From Clostridiales bacterium oral taxon 876 str. F0540 (GTDB lineage Bacteria; Bacillota; Clostridia; Clostridiales; Clostridiaceae): a DNA stretch of 64,000 nucleotides. Positions 14,930 to 23,703 of the stretch are shown here, one piece after another; position 1 is the first letter of the stretch, and each line of letters starts with the position of its first letter. The stretch is taken from the NCBI GenBank assembly GCA_000466585.1, contig KE993473.1, positions 64,402 through 128,401 on the forward strand, written 5' to 3'. Under the pieces are notes generated by a model. That model saw only the letters and a program-made list of their open reading frames with translations. It was not told where the DNA came from and did no database searches. Made by a program: the position numbers and the translations under genes.

Positions 14930-16114
14930 TTATATATTGAAGGTAATATCAGCTTTTCCTTTATAGTTTCTAAATAAAATTGCAGCCAACATTGCATTAA
15001 TGATAAGTATAATTCCATTTAAATAAAAGGGTATTGAATGTCCAAAACTATCATAAAGCCATCCGCCAAGCAAAGGGCCAATAGCTGCACCTAAACTGGA
15101 TATGAATAGGTACAACCCGTATGCAGAACCCCTGATATTTTCACCAACTATATCTGATACAAGAGCTTCCTCTGCAGGTGCTGCCATAACTGTTCCTATT
15201 GATTCTACAACCCAAAGAGCAACTAATATTTCAATATTTAAAATCCTTGTAAAGCCTAGAGAAACTATACCTGAAATTACTAATCCTATAATCATAGGCT
15301 TTATTCTCCCTACCTTATCGCTTATTCCCCCAAGCCTAGCAGGAAGATATGCATATACAAGAGTTGCCGGTATAAATGCAATTGCAAGTGTACCAATATC
15401 TGTAGTAAATTTATCCTGAAGATATATCATTAAAAGGGGGCTTAACATAGAGGTTGAAATGGAGCTTATAAAAACTATAATAAGAAGTTTAAAGAAGCTG
15501 CTGGAAAGTTGTTGTTTTAGAGGTATGACTTCTTTACTATTAAGCCTTGCAGTTTCAGGTATATATTTGTAAGCCATGTATCCCGCTATTATTGATAATA
15601 CTGCATAGCCTTTAAATACAAGTCCCCATCCCTTTATAAGGGTAAAGTTGCTAAGTATTACAAAACCTATTATTGCCCCATACAAAGCACCCTCTGAAGA
15701 GGCTCCATCTACCTGTCCAACTGTTTTTCCTCTTTTTTCACTATCAGAAATATCTGCAGCAATAGAATACGCAGAAATCCACATAAAGGAGGCTCCTACT
15801 GCCTGCACTAATCTGCTGATATATAAAAGAGTAGTGTTAGTTGAAAAAGAAAATAACAGCATAGAAATTGAATAAAACAAAAATGCAGAAACAAAAAACT
15901 TTTTTCTTCCGTAAATATCTATCCCTCTGCCTATAATCGGCCTTAGTATCAAGGTTACAATACTGAATACAGAAAACAAACCGCCTATTGTTAAAGCATT
16001 GCCGCCTATTCTTTTAGTATAGATAGGCAATATAAAAGACATAAACCCAAAAGCAAAAGATCCGAGCATTATAGCTCTGTTTAAATTATGTTTAATTTTA
16101 CCCCTATTTTCCAT
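14930..16114 (-). CDS. MFS drug-exporter-like transporter
   Basis: 394 residues with about 12 membrane helices. The motif between helices 2 and 3, GRGIDIYGRKKFF, matches the major facilitator motif A, and RLVQAVGASFMWISAYSIAADI corresponds to helices 4-5 of small-molecule exporters. The second half begins after a loop rich in Lys near 195. Single gene, RBS GGGGGAG, not overlapping neighbours. The preceding gene (16163-16825, same strand) is an XRE regulator and the following one an AraC/GyrI regulator, suggesting regulated efflux. Substrate unknown. Confidence 0.87.
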   Translation of the reverse strand: MENRGKIKHNLNRAIMLGSFAFGFMSFILPIYTKRIGGNALTIGGLFSVFSIVTLILRPIIGRGIDIYGRKKFFVSAFLFYSISMLLFSFSTNTTLLYISRLVQAVGASFMWISAYSIAADISDSEKRGKTVGQVDGASSEGALYGAIIGFVILSNFTLIKGWGLVFKGYAVLSIIAGYMAYKYIPETARLNSKEVIPLKQQLSSSFFKLLIIVFISSISTSMLSPLLMIYLQDKFTTDIGTLAIAFIPATLVYAYLPARLGGISDKVGRIKPMIIGLVISGIVSLGFTRILNIEILVALWVVESIGTVMAAPAEEALVSDIVGENIRGSAYGLYLFISSLGAAIGPLLGGWLYDSFGHSIPFYLNGIILIINAMLAAILFRNYKGKADITFNI

Positions 16115-16162
16115 GTTTCTCCCCCAAAAAATCTTAATACCAAAATTAATTATATGTTTAAA

Positions 16163-16825
16163 CTAATTCTCGATTATCATGAGAATATCAGATGTTTTTA
16201 CTGCTGTTTCTTTGCCTTTCTGAATTATAATGATTCCATCTTCAGATACAGAGGAAATTTCAGCATCATAATATCCTTGAAAAGAAGTAAATAAAGAATT
16301 ACATTTTAAGCGTATATGACAAATTTTACCTTCAAATCCCTCATACGGATTGCAATTCTCTGAAAACTCCCTTGTAACTATAGTCTCAGCACTTTCTGGT
16401 CTCTTCGGCATAATACTTAGATTCGATATACTTCTAATATCAGAGGTTTTTAACACTCCTTTTTTAGATTTCTGCTCAAAAATAATGTAATTACTATTTA
16501 CAGCAACAACTGCTGCCCTATAAATGCCTTGAAATTCTCTATCATTTAAATAAATTTTAACCCATTTTCCTTCAAAGGACTTATAAACACTCATATTTTC
16601 TTTAAGTGTTTCATTTTTGGTACTAGTCAATTTGCCTCTCATCAGATAATCCAAATCGACCTTCAATATATCACATAGTTGAATAACCTTCTCCATTTCC
16701 GGGTACCCAAGTCCAGACTCCCATTTTGATACAGCCTGTCTTGTTACATTACACTTTTCGGCCAGCTGTTCCTGCGATAATCCATTAGTTTTCCTTAACT
16801 CCTGCAGTCTTTCTGAAAATTCCAT
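16163..16825 (-). CDS. XRE regulator with a duplicated C-terminal beta-domain
   Basis: 220 residues. The N-terminal helix-turn-helix (5-60) reads LQELRKTNGLSQEQLAEKCN and TRQAVSKWESGLGYPEMEKV. After it come two copies of one domain: residues 81-133 (YKSFEGKWVKIYL ... QGIYRAAVVAV ... LKTSDIRSI) and 161-217 (YEGFEGKICHIRL ... QGYYDAEISSV ... VKTSDILMI). The pattern (short strands, central glycine, TSDI ending) suggests a small barrel similar to SH3 or LSm folds. RBS AGGAGG. It may regulate the MFS gene 49 nt downstream. Confidence 0.85.
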   Translation of the reverse strand: MEFSERLQELRKTNGLSQEQLAEKCNVTRQAVSKWESGLGYPEMEKVIQLCDILKVDLDYLMRGKLTSTKNETLKENMSVYKSFEGKWVKIYLNDREFQGIYRAAVVAVNSNYIIFEQKSKKGVLKTSDIRSISNLSIMPKRPESAETIVTREFSENCNPYEGFEGKICHIRLKCNSLFTSFQGYYDAEISSVSEDGIIIIQKGKETAVKTSDILMIIEN

Positions 16826-16930
16826 TGTGGTTCCTCCTTAAATCAAAATAACTTTAATACACCTCAATATTACATTTGGAGGATAAAGGAATCCACCAAC
16901 TTTGTTTTGCTTTTTCGCAAATTTAAGTTG

Positions 16931-17788
16931 CTATTGATTTTTACATTTTCTTAAGTACTCTATCATATTAATTTCCTCACTTTGATTGTAGTTGTAATCG
17001 AAATGTTCTGAAACAATAAGTGCAATATCTCTGAACAATTCACATGCTTTAAATACTGACTCCCAAAGATTATTATAATTGCCATCAGAATAAGTTTTTG
17101 AGTACATTTCATAAAACTTATCCGGTAGATAGTTTTTAAGATACTTGCCCTTTTTTCCAGCGGATACAGAGAAATTGTTGTCAATGCCAATATACCATTC
17201 AAGCATTTTTATAAGCATATCTCGTACAACTACATTAAACATCCACATAGCATAAGGCAGCTCATCTCGTGCAATACCTTTTCCAACATTATTCAAGCAC
17301 CACCAGAATTCGTTGCAGCAGCCTTTAAACTGAAGCTCTGTTGGTCTTTTTACCCAGTAATCTTCATCAGTTGGAGGTGCTGTTTTAGGCAGGCAATCGT
17401 CCTTATCCAAAAGAGGTATATTAAGCCTTTCCTTTGAATATTCATTTAGCATCTTTTCTTTAGTTTCTATTCCCAAATCGATCCGGCTGCCATCTTTAAA
17501 AAGCATCAACCATGTATATGAGCTCTCAAAATCATGTTTTATGCCAAAAGAAACATCAACCAAGTCAGGTTCCTGCACTATCGCTATATCTCCAAACATT
17601 GAAATCCAGTTTTTATCTTTTAAAAATGGTTTTGTTTCAGTCACTACATAACCAATATCATAATCCTGATATATATCTTTTTGAACCCTTGGATTAGCTC
17701 TCGAACCGCTCATATAAACAGCTCTGATACGTTCATCCTCTTTCGCTATATTAATTATTAAATTCAATATTTCCTCTTCACTGCGCAA
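16931..17788 (-). CDS. aadK: Aminoglycoside 6-adenylyltransferase, ANT(6)/AadK type
   Basis: 285 residues, the family length. Transfers AMP to the 6-hydroxyl of streptomycin. The nucleotidyltransferase motif is YMSGSRANPRV followed by YQDYDIGYVV (about 24-49), the third acidic residue lies in DGSRIDLGIE (about 97-106), and the C-terminal half has CCNEFWWCLNNVGKGIARDELPYA and MLEWYIG, all typical of ANT(6). The start is TTG at 17788 with GGGGGG 6 nt upstream. Last gene of a tight four-gene operon with a nucleosidase, a LUD protein and a HAD hydrolase. Base composition is like its neighbours, so recent transfer is not indicated. Confidence 0.9.
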   Translation of the reverse strand: MRSEEEILNLIINIAKEDERIRAVYMSGSRANPRVQKDIYQDYDIGYVVTETKPFLKDKNWISMFGDIAIVQEPDLVDVSFGIKHDFESSYTWLMLFKDGSRIDLGIETKEKMLNEYSKERLNIPLLDKDDCLPKTAPPTDEDYWVKRPTELQFKGCCNEFWWCLNNVGKGIARDELPYAMWMFNVVVRDMLIKMLEWYIGIDNNFSVSAGKKGKYLKNYLPDKFYEMYSKTYSDGNYNNLWESVFKACELFRDIALIVSEHFDYNYNQSEEINMIEYLRKCKNQ

Positions 17789-17798
17789 GCTATCCCCC

Positions 17799-18530
17799 CT
17801 AGCTCAACATTCTTTTAAGCTCATTGAAATCTCGTATTACACTATGGTTTTTACAAGTCAGCCTATTGTAAAGATATGATTTTAAATCTCTGCACATTAA
17901 GAATGCTTCAATTCCTAGCTTTGACGCGCCGTCACAGTTTTTAATGCTGTCATCAATAAAGATTGCTTCTTCAGGTAGAATTCCAAGTTCCTCGATAGCT
18001 GCCTTATACATTAGTTCGTTTGGCTTCGTAATTCCTTTTATCGAAGAAATAATGAAGGATGAAAAATAATCTCTCATCCCTGCCTTTTTAAATACATTCT
18101 CCAAAGAAGGCCATGCATCCGATACTACTGCCAGCTTATATTTTTTACTTAGCTCAGGTATTACCTCAATTGAATCCTTATAGAATTGATATTTACTATA
18201 GTTATAAACCAAATCTTCAGCAATTGCCTTTATTTGATTGTCCTTTAATCTTATTTCAGGGAGCTCATTTGAAAATATTTTGTAATACTCATAGAAGTAA
18301 AAGAACTCTTCATCTTCTGTAATTATTAAATTCTGTTTTGAAATATAATCTCCCGCTTTGCTAAATGCAGCATTTCTTTGCTTTAAATCTATAGCTTTAA
18401 ATACATTTTCATCTATATAGCTAAAAAAATTAGGGGTTATGAACCAATGGCCTGTAACCGGACCATTAAGCACTTTCCCCGAATCAATTAAAACTGCCTT
18501 TATTCTACTGTTATTTATTTTTTGTTTCAT
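17799..18530 (-). CDS. HAD-superfamily hydrolase
   Basis: About 243 residues. Motif I is AVLIDSGKVLN, the D-x-G-x-V-L variant in which the second Asp is replaced, as in haloacid-dehalogenase/epoxide-hydrolase-like members; motif II is LAVVSDAWPS, motif III the Lys in ITKPNEL and motif IV AIFIDDSIKNCDGA. Such enzymes dephosphorylate small phosphometabolites. GAGG 5 nt upstream supports the ATG at 18530; a GTG at 18548 would add six residues. It lies 25 nt after the LUD gene and 10 nt before ANT(6), so it is in the same operon. Confidence 0.85.
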   Translation of the reverse strand: MKQKINNSRIKAVLIDSGKVLNGPVTGHWFITPNFFSYIDENVFKAIDLKQRNAAFSKAGDYISKQNLIITEDEEFFYFYEYYKIFSNELPEIRLKDNQIKAIAEDLVYNYSKYQFYKDSIEVIPELSKKYKLAVVSDAWPSLENVFKKAGMRDYFSSFIISSIKGITKPNELMYKAAIEELGILPEEAIFIDDSIKNCDGASKLGIEAFLMCRDLKSYLYNRLTCKNHSVIRDFNELKRMLS

Positions 18531-18555
18531 AATATCCTCATTCTTCACTCATTTA

Positions 18556-19164
18556 TTAAAATCCAACATTCTCATCTACTATAAATATCCTCATTCTCCC
18601 TGCATCAGCTTGGCCTTCAATTATTGATAAACTATTACAAACTCTTTCTTTTGATACACAATCTATACATTTATTCAAGGTGACACAAGGAGGATTGAAC
18701 CCAGCGCGTCTAGCATTCATGGGGCAAGCTGTATTTTTTACTCTTTTAATTGCTTCATCTAACGTGCCTACCACCTTGTTTACTCCTACAACTATTATCA
18801 CATTATCAGGTCCAAACGTTATGGCGGCAACTCTATTACCACTATGATCAACATTTACTATACGTCCATCCTCAGAGATTGCATTAGATCCAGTAATATA
18901 CCAATCTGAAAGCAATGCTTGCTTTTTTATAAGCTTACATTCCTCTCTATCCTTAGCAAGTTCTTTATCATAAACAATATTCCCCCTTCTTGTAAGTTCT
19001 TTACTAATATCCATTTCCTGAAGGGTTGCCGAATGACCTATACCAACAGAGCACTTTATAGGAACTAAGCTTAAAATAGCATTCTTTACTTCCTTAAGAT
19101 CTTCAAAGTATTCAACATTAATGTTTCTTTGCTTGAAGCTATTGATAAGTTTTGTATCTTCCAT
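18556..19164 (-). CDS. LUD-domain protein (LutC/YkgG-like)
   Basis: 202 residues. The LUD fold shows GIGHSATLQEMDI, DWYITGSNAISEDGRIVNVDHSGNRVAA and a C-terminal cysteine-containing stretch with CPMNARRAGFNPPC and CIDCVSKERVC, as in stand-alone clostridial LUD proteins. LutC normally works with LutA and LutB in lactate oxidation; neither is present here. Start supported by GGAGG. Gene order puts it second in the nucleosidase-LUD-HAD-ANT(6) operon. Its role here is unknown. Confidence 0.83.
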   Translation of the reverse strand: MEDTKLINSFKQRNINVEYFEDLKEVKNAILSLVPIKCSVGIGHSATLQEMDISKELTRRGNIVYDKELAKDREECKLIKKQALLSDWYITGSNAISEDGRIVNVDHSGNRVAAITFGPDNVIIVVGVNKVVGTLDEAIKRVKNTACPMNARRAGFNPPCVTLNKCIDCVSKERVCNSLSIIEGQADAGRMRIFIVDENVGF

Positions 19165-19194
19165 ATATCCTCCATAAAGGCTTATGCCTTAGTC

Positions 19195-19890
19195 TCAATA
19201 TATTTTTGCAAGCAACTCTAATAACTTTTTAACTACGTCAATAGAGTTAAGAGAAGCATGTACACAATTTTCCTCAAACACCTCTGTTCCGGATTTATCT
19301 TCTGTATCCGTTATAGATCTTACTGCTATGAAAGGAATTTTATTAACGTAACATACATGAGCAATACTTGCTGTTTCCATATCAACGCAGAGAGGATTAT
19401 ATTTCTCTTTTATTTCACTACGGCCCTTGTCACTTATAAATGCTTCTCCGGTAACTATTCTTCCAAAAAATATTTTTTCAGGGAAAGTATTCTTACTAGC
19501 AATTTCTCTGCACAACTCTAAAAGTTCATTATCTGATTTAAAATATACATTTTCCATCCATGGATGATATTCAGTCAAAATTCCTTCAGCAACATCATGA
19601 TAGGCTATTTCAGTTGGAATTACGGTATCTCCAATTTTCAACCTATTATCTATTGCTCCCGCTACTCCGGTCACAATAATATGTGTAACTTCAAATTTGT
19701 CTATTAATATTTGAGCGGCAATGGCGGCATTGACCTTGCAAACTCCACAATATAGTGCAACAACCTCTATACTTTCATATCTGCCGTTATGAAAAGCCAA
19801 CATTGCAGAATTTACCACCTTCTTATCTGACATTTGTTCAATAAAAGGCATAATTTCATTTTCTGATGGCCCGATAATTCCAATCTTCAT
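19195..19890 (-). CDS. mtnN: 5'-methylthioadenosine/S-adenosylhomocysteine nucleosidase
   Basis: 231 residues from the ATG at 19890 (AAAGAGG 8 nt upstream). Cleaves adenine from MTA and SAH, recycling the products of methylation and polyamine synthesis. Family marks: KIGIIGPSENEIMPF at the start, GVCKVNAAIAAQ, the VTGVAGAI loop, GEAFIS and the catalytic region CVDMETASIAHVC followed by AVRSITDTED. First gene of the four-gene operon ending in ANT(6). A second nucleosidase copy is often present elsewhere in clostridia. Confidence 0.93.
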   Translation of the reverse strand: MKIGIIGPSENEIMPFIEQMSDKKVVNSAMLAFHNGRYESIEVVALYCGVCKVNAAIAAQILIDKFEVTHIIVTGVAGAIDNRLKIGDTVIPTEIAYHDVAEGILTEYHPWMENVYFKSDNELLELCREIASKNTFPEKIFFGRIVTGEAFISDKGRSEIKEKYNPLCVDMETASIAHVCYVNKIPFIAVRSITDTEDKSGTEVFEENCVHASLNSIDVVKKLLELLAKIY

Positions 19891-19984
19891 AAAAGTAACC
19901 TCTTTCAACCATTTAAAACATTACTTATATTATATAATACAAATATGGTAAATACTAGCACCACCTCACAAACATGTTAAACCA

Positions 19985-21367
19985 TTATTCCTCATAACAA
20001 ACAATTGGGGTACCATCTTCTATATTTTCAAAAATAATTTTAGCTAAATATATAGGCGTATTTACACAGCCATGGCTTCCATAATTCTTATATATATCTC
20101 CGCCGAAGGAATTTCTCCAGCTTGCTTCGTGTATTCCTGTATTTCCGAAAAAAGGCATCCAATAAGTTATATAGGTAGAATACCCCGGTCCTTCTAAAAT
20201 AGCTCCTTTTTGTTTATAATTAAGCATAAAAACTCCAAGAACAGTAGAGTGCCCTTTCCTAACATCACCTGTTACTATAGGTCCTTCAGCTATAACTCTC
20301 CCGTTCTTATAAAACCATAAATGCTGCCTTGTTATATTAATTTCTACATATGTATTACCAATTTCGTTTTCGCCTCTAGGCAGAGACTTTTGAGCATATA
20401 TTGGCTCTTTTTCAATCACTGCACCTTGCTTAATATTGTCTATCAATGCCTTTACTTCAGCTTCGCGATTAATTTTCCACCCATAAAGTCCGTCTTTAAT
20501 TTCTACTGTTTTACCTATGGAGGTTTTAAATTTTCTTGTTATACCAACTGTATCATATTTTTTGCTTAGTTCTCTTACATATTTCATAGCGGCTATTTCA
20601 CTTATTGCTACATCTAAATTATCATCAACACTAAGCCAATTATTTATTGTATTTCTGTCTAGTATTTCTTTTTTATCTTCAAAAACATAAGTTATATTTG
20701 CTTTTACATACTTATCAAGCAAACTTTTTGTTTCCAAAGTCTTTCTAGAACTTAAAGTATAGCTCGGATTAAAGTAGCAGTTCTTTTCATTTAAATCTAA
20801 TTTTGTCTCACCTTTTAATACACAAAATTGTATAGCAGCTTTTAATTCATCCTTATTGATTTTATTTCCATACACTTCTTTAACTATCTCATAGGACCCA
20901 TTCGAATATTTGAAGCTTACATTTTTGGGTTCTATAACAGGTTTATGTAGAAAGCTTAGTTCATTTATTTTGTTCTCTAAACTGTTTCCATCGTAAACAA
21001 ACAAATCCTCTATATAATAATTTTGTTTCTTAAATATTGAACCAATCCACCTAAAGGCATTCTTACTGTGATAAATTTTAGAAATGCTATTTTTCTCATT
21101 GTAGTCCATTCCTATGTCTTGTCCAATAATAGTTTCTGTTTCTCCGCTTCTCTCAATTAACTTCAGCTTATAAGCTTTAGCATAGCTTTTAATTATATCA
21201 TCTGCATCCTTATGGGCCTTTAATGATACGTTCACCCCGTTTATTACTGTATTTAAAAAAAAGTGGTGTGCAAAGTATGCTGAAAAAAGAATATAAATCA
21301 GCAGAATTGAAGCTGCAAAAATAGCAAGATTTCCAAAAACCTTTGTCTTAAAATTAATTTCCCTCAC
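19985..21367 (-). CDS. Membrane-anchored L,D-transpeptidase (YkuD) with PG-binding domains
   Basis: 460 residues. N-terminal membrane anchor (about 12-34), then an extracellular region (about 45-320) of the type seen in clostridial VanW/PG_binding_4-like transpeptidases, then the YkuD catalytic domain (about 335-458) with GIHEAS and SHGCVNTP, Cys 434 being the nucleophile. Forms 3-3 cross-links or attaches wall proteins. The start is GTG at 21367 with GAGAGG about 11 nt upstream. Stand-alone gene. Such enzymes bypass penicillin-sensitive cross-linking. Confidence 0.9.
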   Translation of the reverse strand: MREINFKTKVFGNLAIFAASILLIYILFSAYFAHHFFLNTVINGVNVSLKAHKDADDIIKSYAKAYKLKLIERSGETETIIGQDIGMDYNEKNSISKIYHSKNAFRWIGSIFKKQNYYIEDLFVYDGNSLENKINELSFLHKPVIEPKNVSFKYSNGSYEIVKEVYGNKINKDELKAAIQFCVLKGETKLDLNEKNCYFNPSYTLSSRKTLETKSLLDKYVKANITYVFEDKKEILDRNTINNWLSVDDNLDVAISEIAAMKYVRELSKKYDTVGITRKFKTSIGKTVEIKDGLYGWKINREAEVKALIDNIKQGAVIEKEPIYAQKSLPRGENEIGNTYVEINITRQHLWFYKNGRVIAEGPIVTGDVRKGHSTVLGVFMLNYKQKGAILEGPGYSTYITYWMPFFGNTGIHEASWRNSFGGDIYKNYGSHGCVNTPIYLAKIIFENIEDGTPIVCYEE

Positions 21368-21580
21368 GATATTTTAAACCTCTCATATAAACATAATAAT
21401 TACATATAAAGTATTAAGTTTCTTATAAGACTTAGATTATAATTCTGCTTAAAAGCAATTTTATGGAATCACAGTGTAACATAATCTTACTTTATATATA
21501 GTTTAAACTATGATTATATATTTGTTTTTAAAACCTAATATTAAATATAAGGCCAATAGTTTCATAAAAATACGGCATAA

Positions 21581-21608
21581 TAAAAAGAGCTGCCCCATTA
21601 AGCAGCTC
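21581..21608 (-). terminator. Terminator of the first ABC-F gene
   Basis: In minus-strand sense GAGCTGC-TTAATGGG-GCAGCTC followed by TTTTTA, eight bases past the stop codon of the ABC-F gene. Confidence 0.9.
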
Positions 21609-21616
21609 ATCTAAAA

Positions 21617-23257
21617 CTATTTTCTTAATTCCTTCAGCTCAGAAAGCGTTTCTTTATACTCCATATCAAGCCTTTCAACGTCATCTTTCTTGCTAGGCAT
21701 AGAGAGTTTTCCTATGAGCTCTGAAAGTCTATTTTCAAGTATTAATATTCTCTTTTCCTTTTCTTCTTTTGACGCATCTACTTTCTTGTTTTTCTTTTCA
21801 TAAAATTCTTCATAGGTTCCTTTAAAAGAAACAAGGCTTTTGTTCTCTATAGAAATCATATTATCCGCTACAGAACATACAAACCTTCTGTCATGTGAAA
21901 CAAATAGAATAGTTCCGGAATATTCTTTAAGTGCTTCCTCCAAGGCTTCCATAGAATATATATCCAAATAATTTGTAGGCTCATCTAATATAAGAAGATT
22001 TATATCCTGAAGAAATATTTTTGCAAAGGAAGCCTTAACCCTCTCTCCTCCACTAAGTACCTCTACCTTTTTATAAATATCCTCATTTTTAAACAAAAGT
22101 CGCGCTAAAAGTGTTCTTGCAAAGGTTTCGCCATAAATAGATTCCTTCATAACATTTTCTATTATGCTGAGTTTATCCTCCAATACATCAAGAGACTGAC
22201 TAAAATAACCTATCTTAGCACCCTGAGACAATTTAATAGAGCTATCGCCTCTCATTATCATATTTATGAGCGTACTTTTGCCGCTGCCGTTAGCTCCTAT
22301 AAGTGCTGTTTTTGAACCGTTGTATATATCAAACTCTGCATCCTTGAAAATTGTTTTACTATCAAAAGTTTTACAAATGTTTCTTCCGCTTATAAGAATT
22401 TTGCTGTGAAGCTTATCTGTGCTTAGAACATCAAGCTTTATCTTAGAAATATTTTTTGGTTTTTCTTTAATCTCTAAATGGTCTAATCTTACCTTCATAT
22501 TCTTAACGGCTCTATCCAAGTTTGCCTTAGCCTTTTGGTTTCCCATCTTATGAAGTCTGGCTTCTGAGTTTCCCATTCTTGAGGGAGCCTTTTTCATAGT
22601 CCTAACTTTATCTTTTGTATCTACCACAGCAGCTTCTAATCTTTTTTTCTCTCTTTCATATTCTTCATACTCAAATTGAGCTCTTTCCCGCTCCATTTCC
22701 TTTTGCTTCTTGTAGGCCGTATAGTTTCCTATATAAAACTTTAATTTTCCATTTTCTATTTCTAAAATTTTATTACAAAGCGCATCAAGGAACTCTCTAT
22801 CATGAGATACTACTACCAAAGCTCCATCATAAGCTTTGAACTTTTCCTCCAGAAACTTTACAGAATCTATATCAAGGTTTGAGGTAGGCTCATCCGCAAA
22901 TATAAGCTGACTATTGCTGTTAAAGCTTTGAGCAAGCTTAAATTTAGTTTTTTCTCCTCCGCTCATATAATCCTTGAAGCTTTCTTCAATATTAAATTTG
23001 CTTGCAAGCTCTCTATCTACCTCTTCCTGCTCTGAGGGCTCCAACTGAGATATATAGCTAAAATTGCCATAACTTTTGACTAACCCCTCATCGCTCTGAA
23101 GCTTTCCACAAAGTATATTCATCAAAGTAGTCTTTCCCATACCATTAAGTCCAACCACTCCTATACGATCTTCAGAATAAATTTTTAGATTCTCTACATC
23201 CAGTATTAATCTATCACCATAGTATTTTTTAATATTTAAACCTTCAATTAATAACAA
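21617..23257 (-). CDS. ABC-F ribosomal protection-type ATPase (first copy)
   Basis: 546 residues, two ABC domains and no membrane segments. Walker A GLNGMGKTT (36-44) and GANGSGKST (second domain), signatures MSGGEKTK and LSGGERVK, Walker B ADEPTS and LDEPTN. The inter-domain linker is long and basic (KKAPSRMGNSEARLHKMG), as in antibiotic-resistance ABC-F proteins that enter the ribosomal E site and dislodge drugs. The start is TTG at 23257 behind AAGGAGGGG. The Shine-Dalgarno can be paired by CCTCTCC just upstream, suggesting translational control. Drug range cannot be told from sequence alone. Confidence 0.9.
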   Translation of the reverse strand: MLLIEGLNIKKYYGDRLILDVENLKIYSEDRIGVVGLNGMGKTTLMNILCGKLQSDEGLVKSYGNFSYISQLEPSEQEEVDRELASKFNIEESFKDYMSGGEKTKFKLAQSFNSNSQLIFADEPTSNLDIDSVKFLEEKFKAYDGALVVVSHDREFLDALCNKILEIENGKLKFYIGNYTAYKKQKEMERERAQFEYEEYEREKKRLEAAVVDTKDKVRTMKKAPSRMGNSEARLHKMGNQKAKANLDRAVKNMKVRLDHLEIKEKPKNISKIKLDVLSTDKLHSKILISGRNICKTFDSKTIFKDAEFDIYNGSKTALIGANGSGKSTLINMIMRGDSSIKLSQGAKIGYFSQSLDVLEDKLSIIENVMKESIYGETFARTLLARLLFKNEDIYKKVEVLSGGERVKASFAKIFLQDINLLILDEPTNYLDIYSMEALEEALKEYSGTILFVSHDRRFVCSVADNMISIENKSLVSFKGTYEEFYEKKNKKVDASKEEKEKRILILENRLSELIGKLSMPSKKDDVERLDMEYKETLSELKELRK

Positions 23258-23262
23258 AAAAA

Positions 23263-23285
23263 CCCCTCCTTATTACCTGGAGAGG
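23263..23285 (-). promoter_or_regulatory. Hairpin masking the ABC-F Shine-Dalgarno
   Basis: In transcript sense CCTCTCC (23285-23279), loop AGGTAATAA, then GGAGGGG (23269-23263), which is the ribosome binding site of the TTG-initiated ABC-F gene. All seven positions can pair (one as G-U). This would limit translation until something opens the stem. Confidence 0.65.
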
Positions 23286-23636
23286 ATAGTAGTTTTCTTA
23301 TTAAATAATTATCTTTATATGGGCAGACTTGTAGACTAATTAGGTTAAAACATAACCAAACTAAATATAAAAAATCAGCCAAACTAAAGCGCAAAGTTAT
23401 TATTTAAATTAAGATACCATCCACTCTCAAGTTTCAAAAAAATGTACAACTTACAAACCTTCCTTAACAAGATTTTCAAATAAGCATTATTACATTTAAA
23501 AAACTATTTAAAAGCAGATTACATTCTCAATTCAAAAATACCTTACCCTTTCTTTATAGAAAGCTTTTGCTTCCCTACTTTTCATGAATATTTTAACTTA
23601 TATTCTTAATATTTGCAACTTTTTTACAAAATAAAT

Positions 23637-23665
23637 TTGAGGCTTTAGCTGGTATACAGTATACT
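23637..23665 (+). promoter_or_regulatory. Promoter of the DUF1697 gene
   Basis: TTGAGG (23637-23642), a 17-nt spacer and TATACT (23660-23665), about 40 nt upstream of the start codon; close to the sigma-A consensus. Confidence 0.75.
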
Positions 23666-23703
23666 TAAATAAAAAAAGTTGTCTCACAAAGGAGAATTTA
23701 GGT

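Larger units (their letters stand above)
23258..23703. other. Divergent regulatory spacer (ABC-F leader and DUF1697 promoter)
   Basis: No gene longer than a few codons. The left end contains the hairpin over the ABC-F Shine-Dalgarno. The middle is AT-rich and would encode the ABC-F leader on the minus strand; no convincing leader peptide was found (only ATG GTA TCT stop). The right end contains the DUF1697 promoter and RBS. Confidence 0.5.

Noticed and set aside
16931..17788. ANT(6) as a recently acquired mobile resistance gene.
   Set aside because: No transposase, integrase or terminal repeats nearby; it is tightly spaced in a metabolic operon and its composition is like its neighbours.
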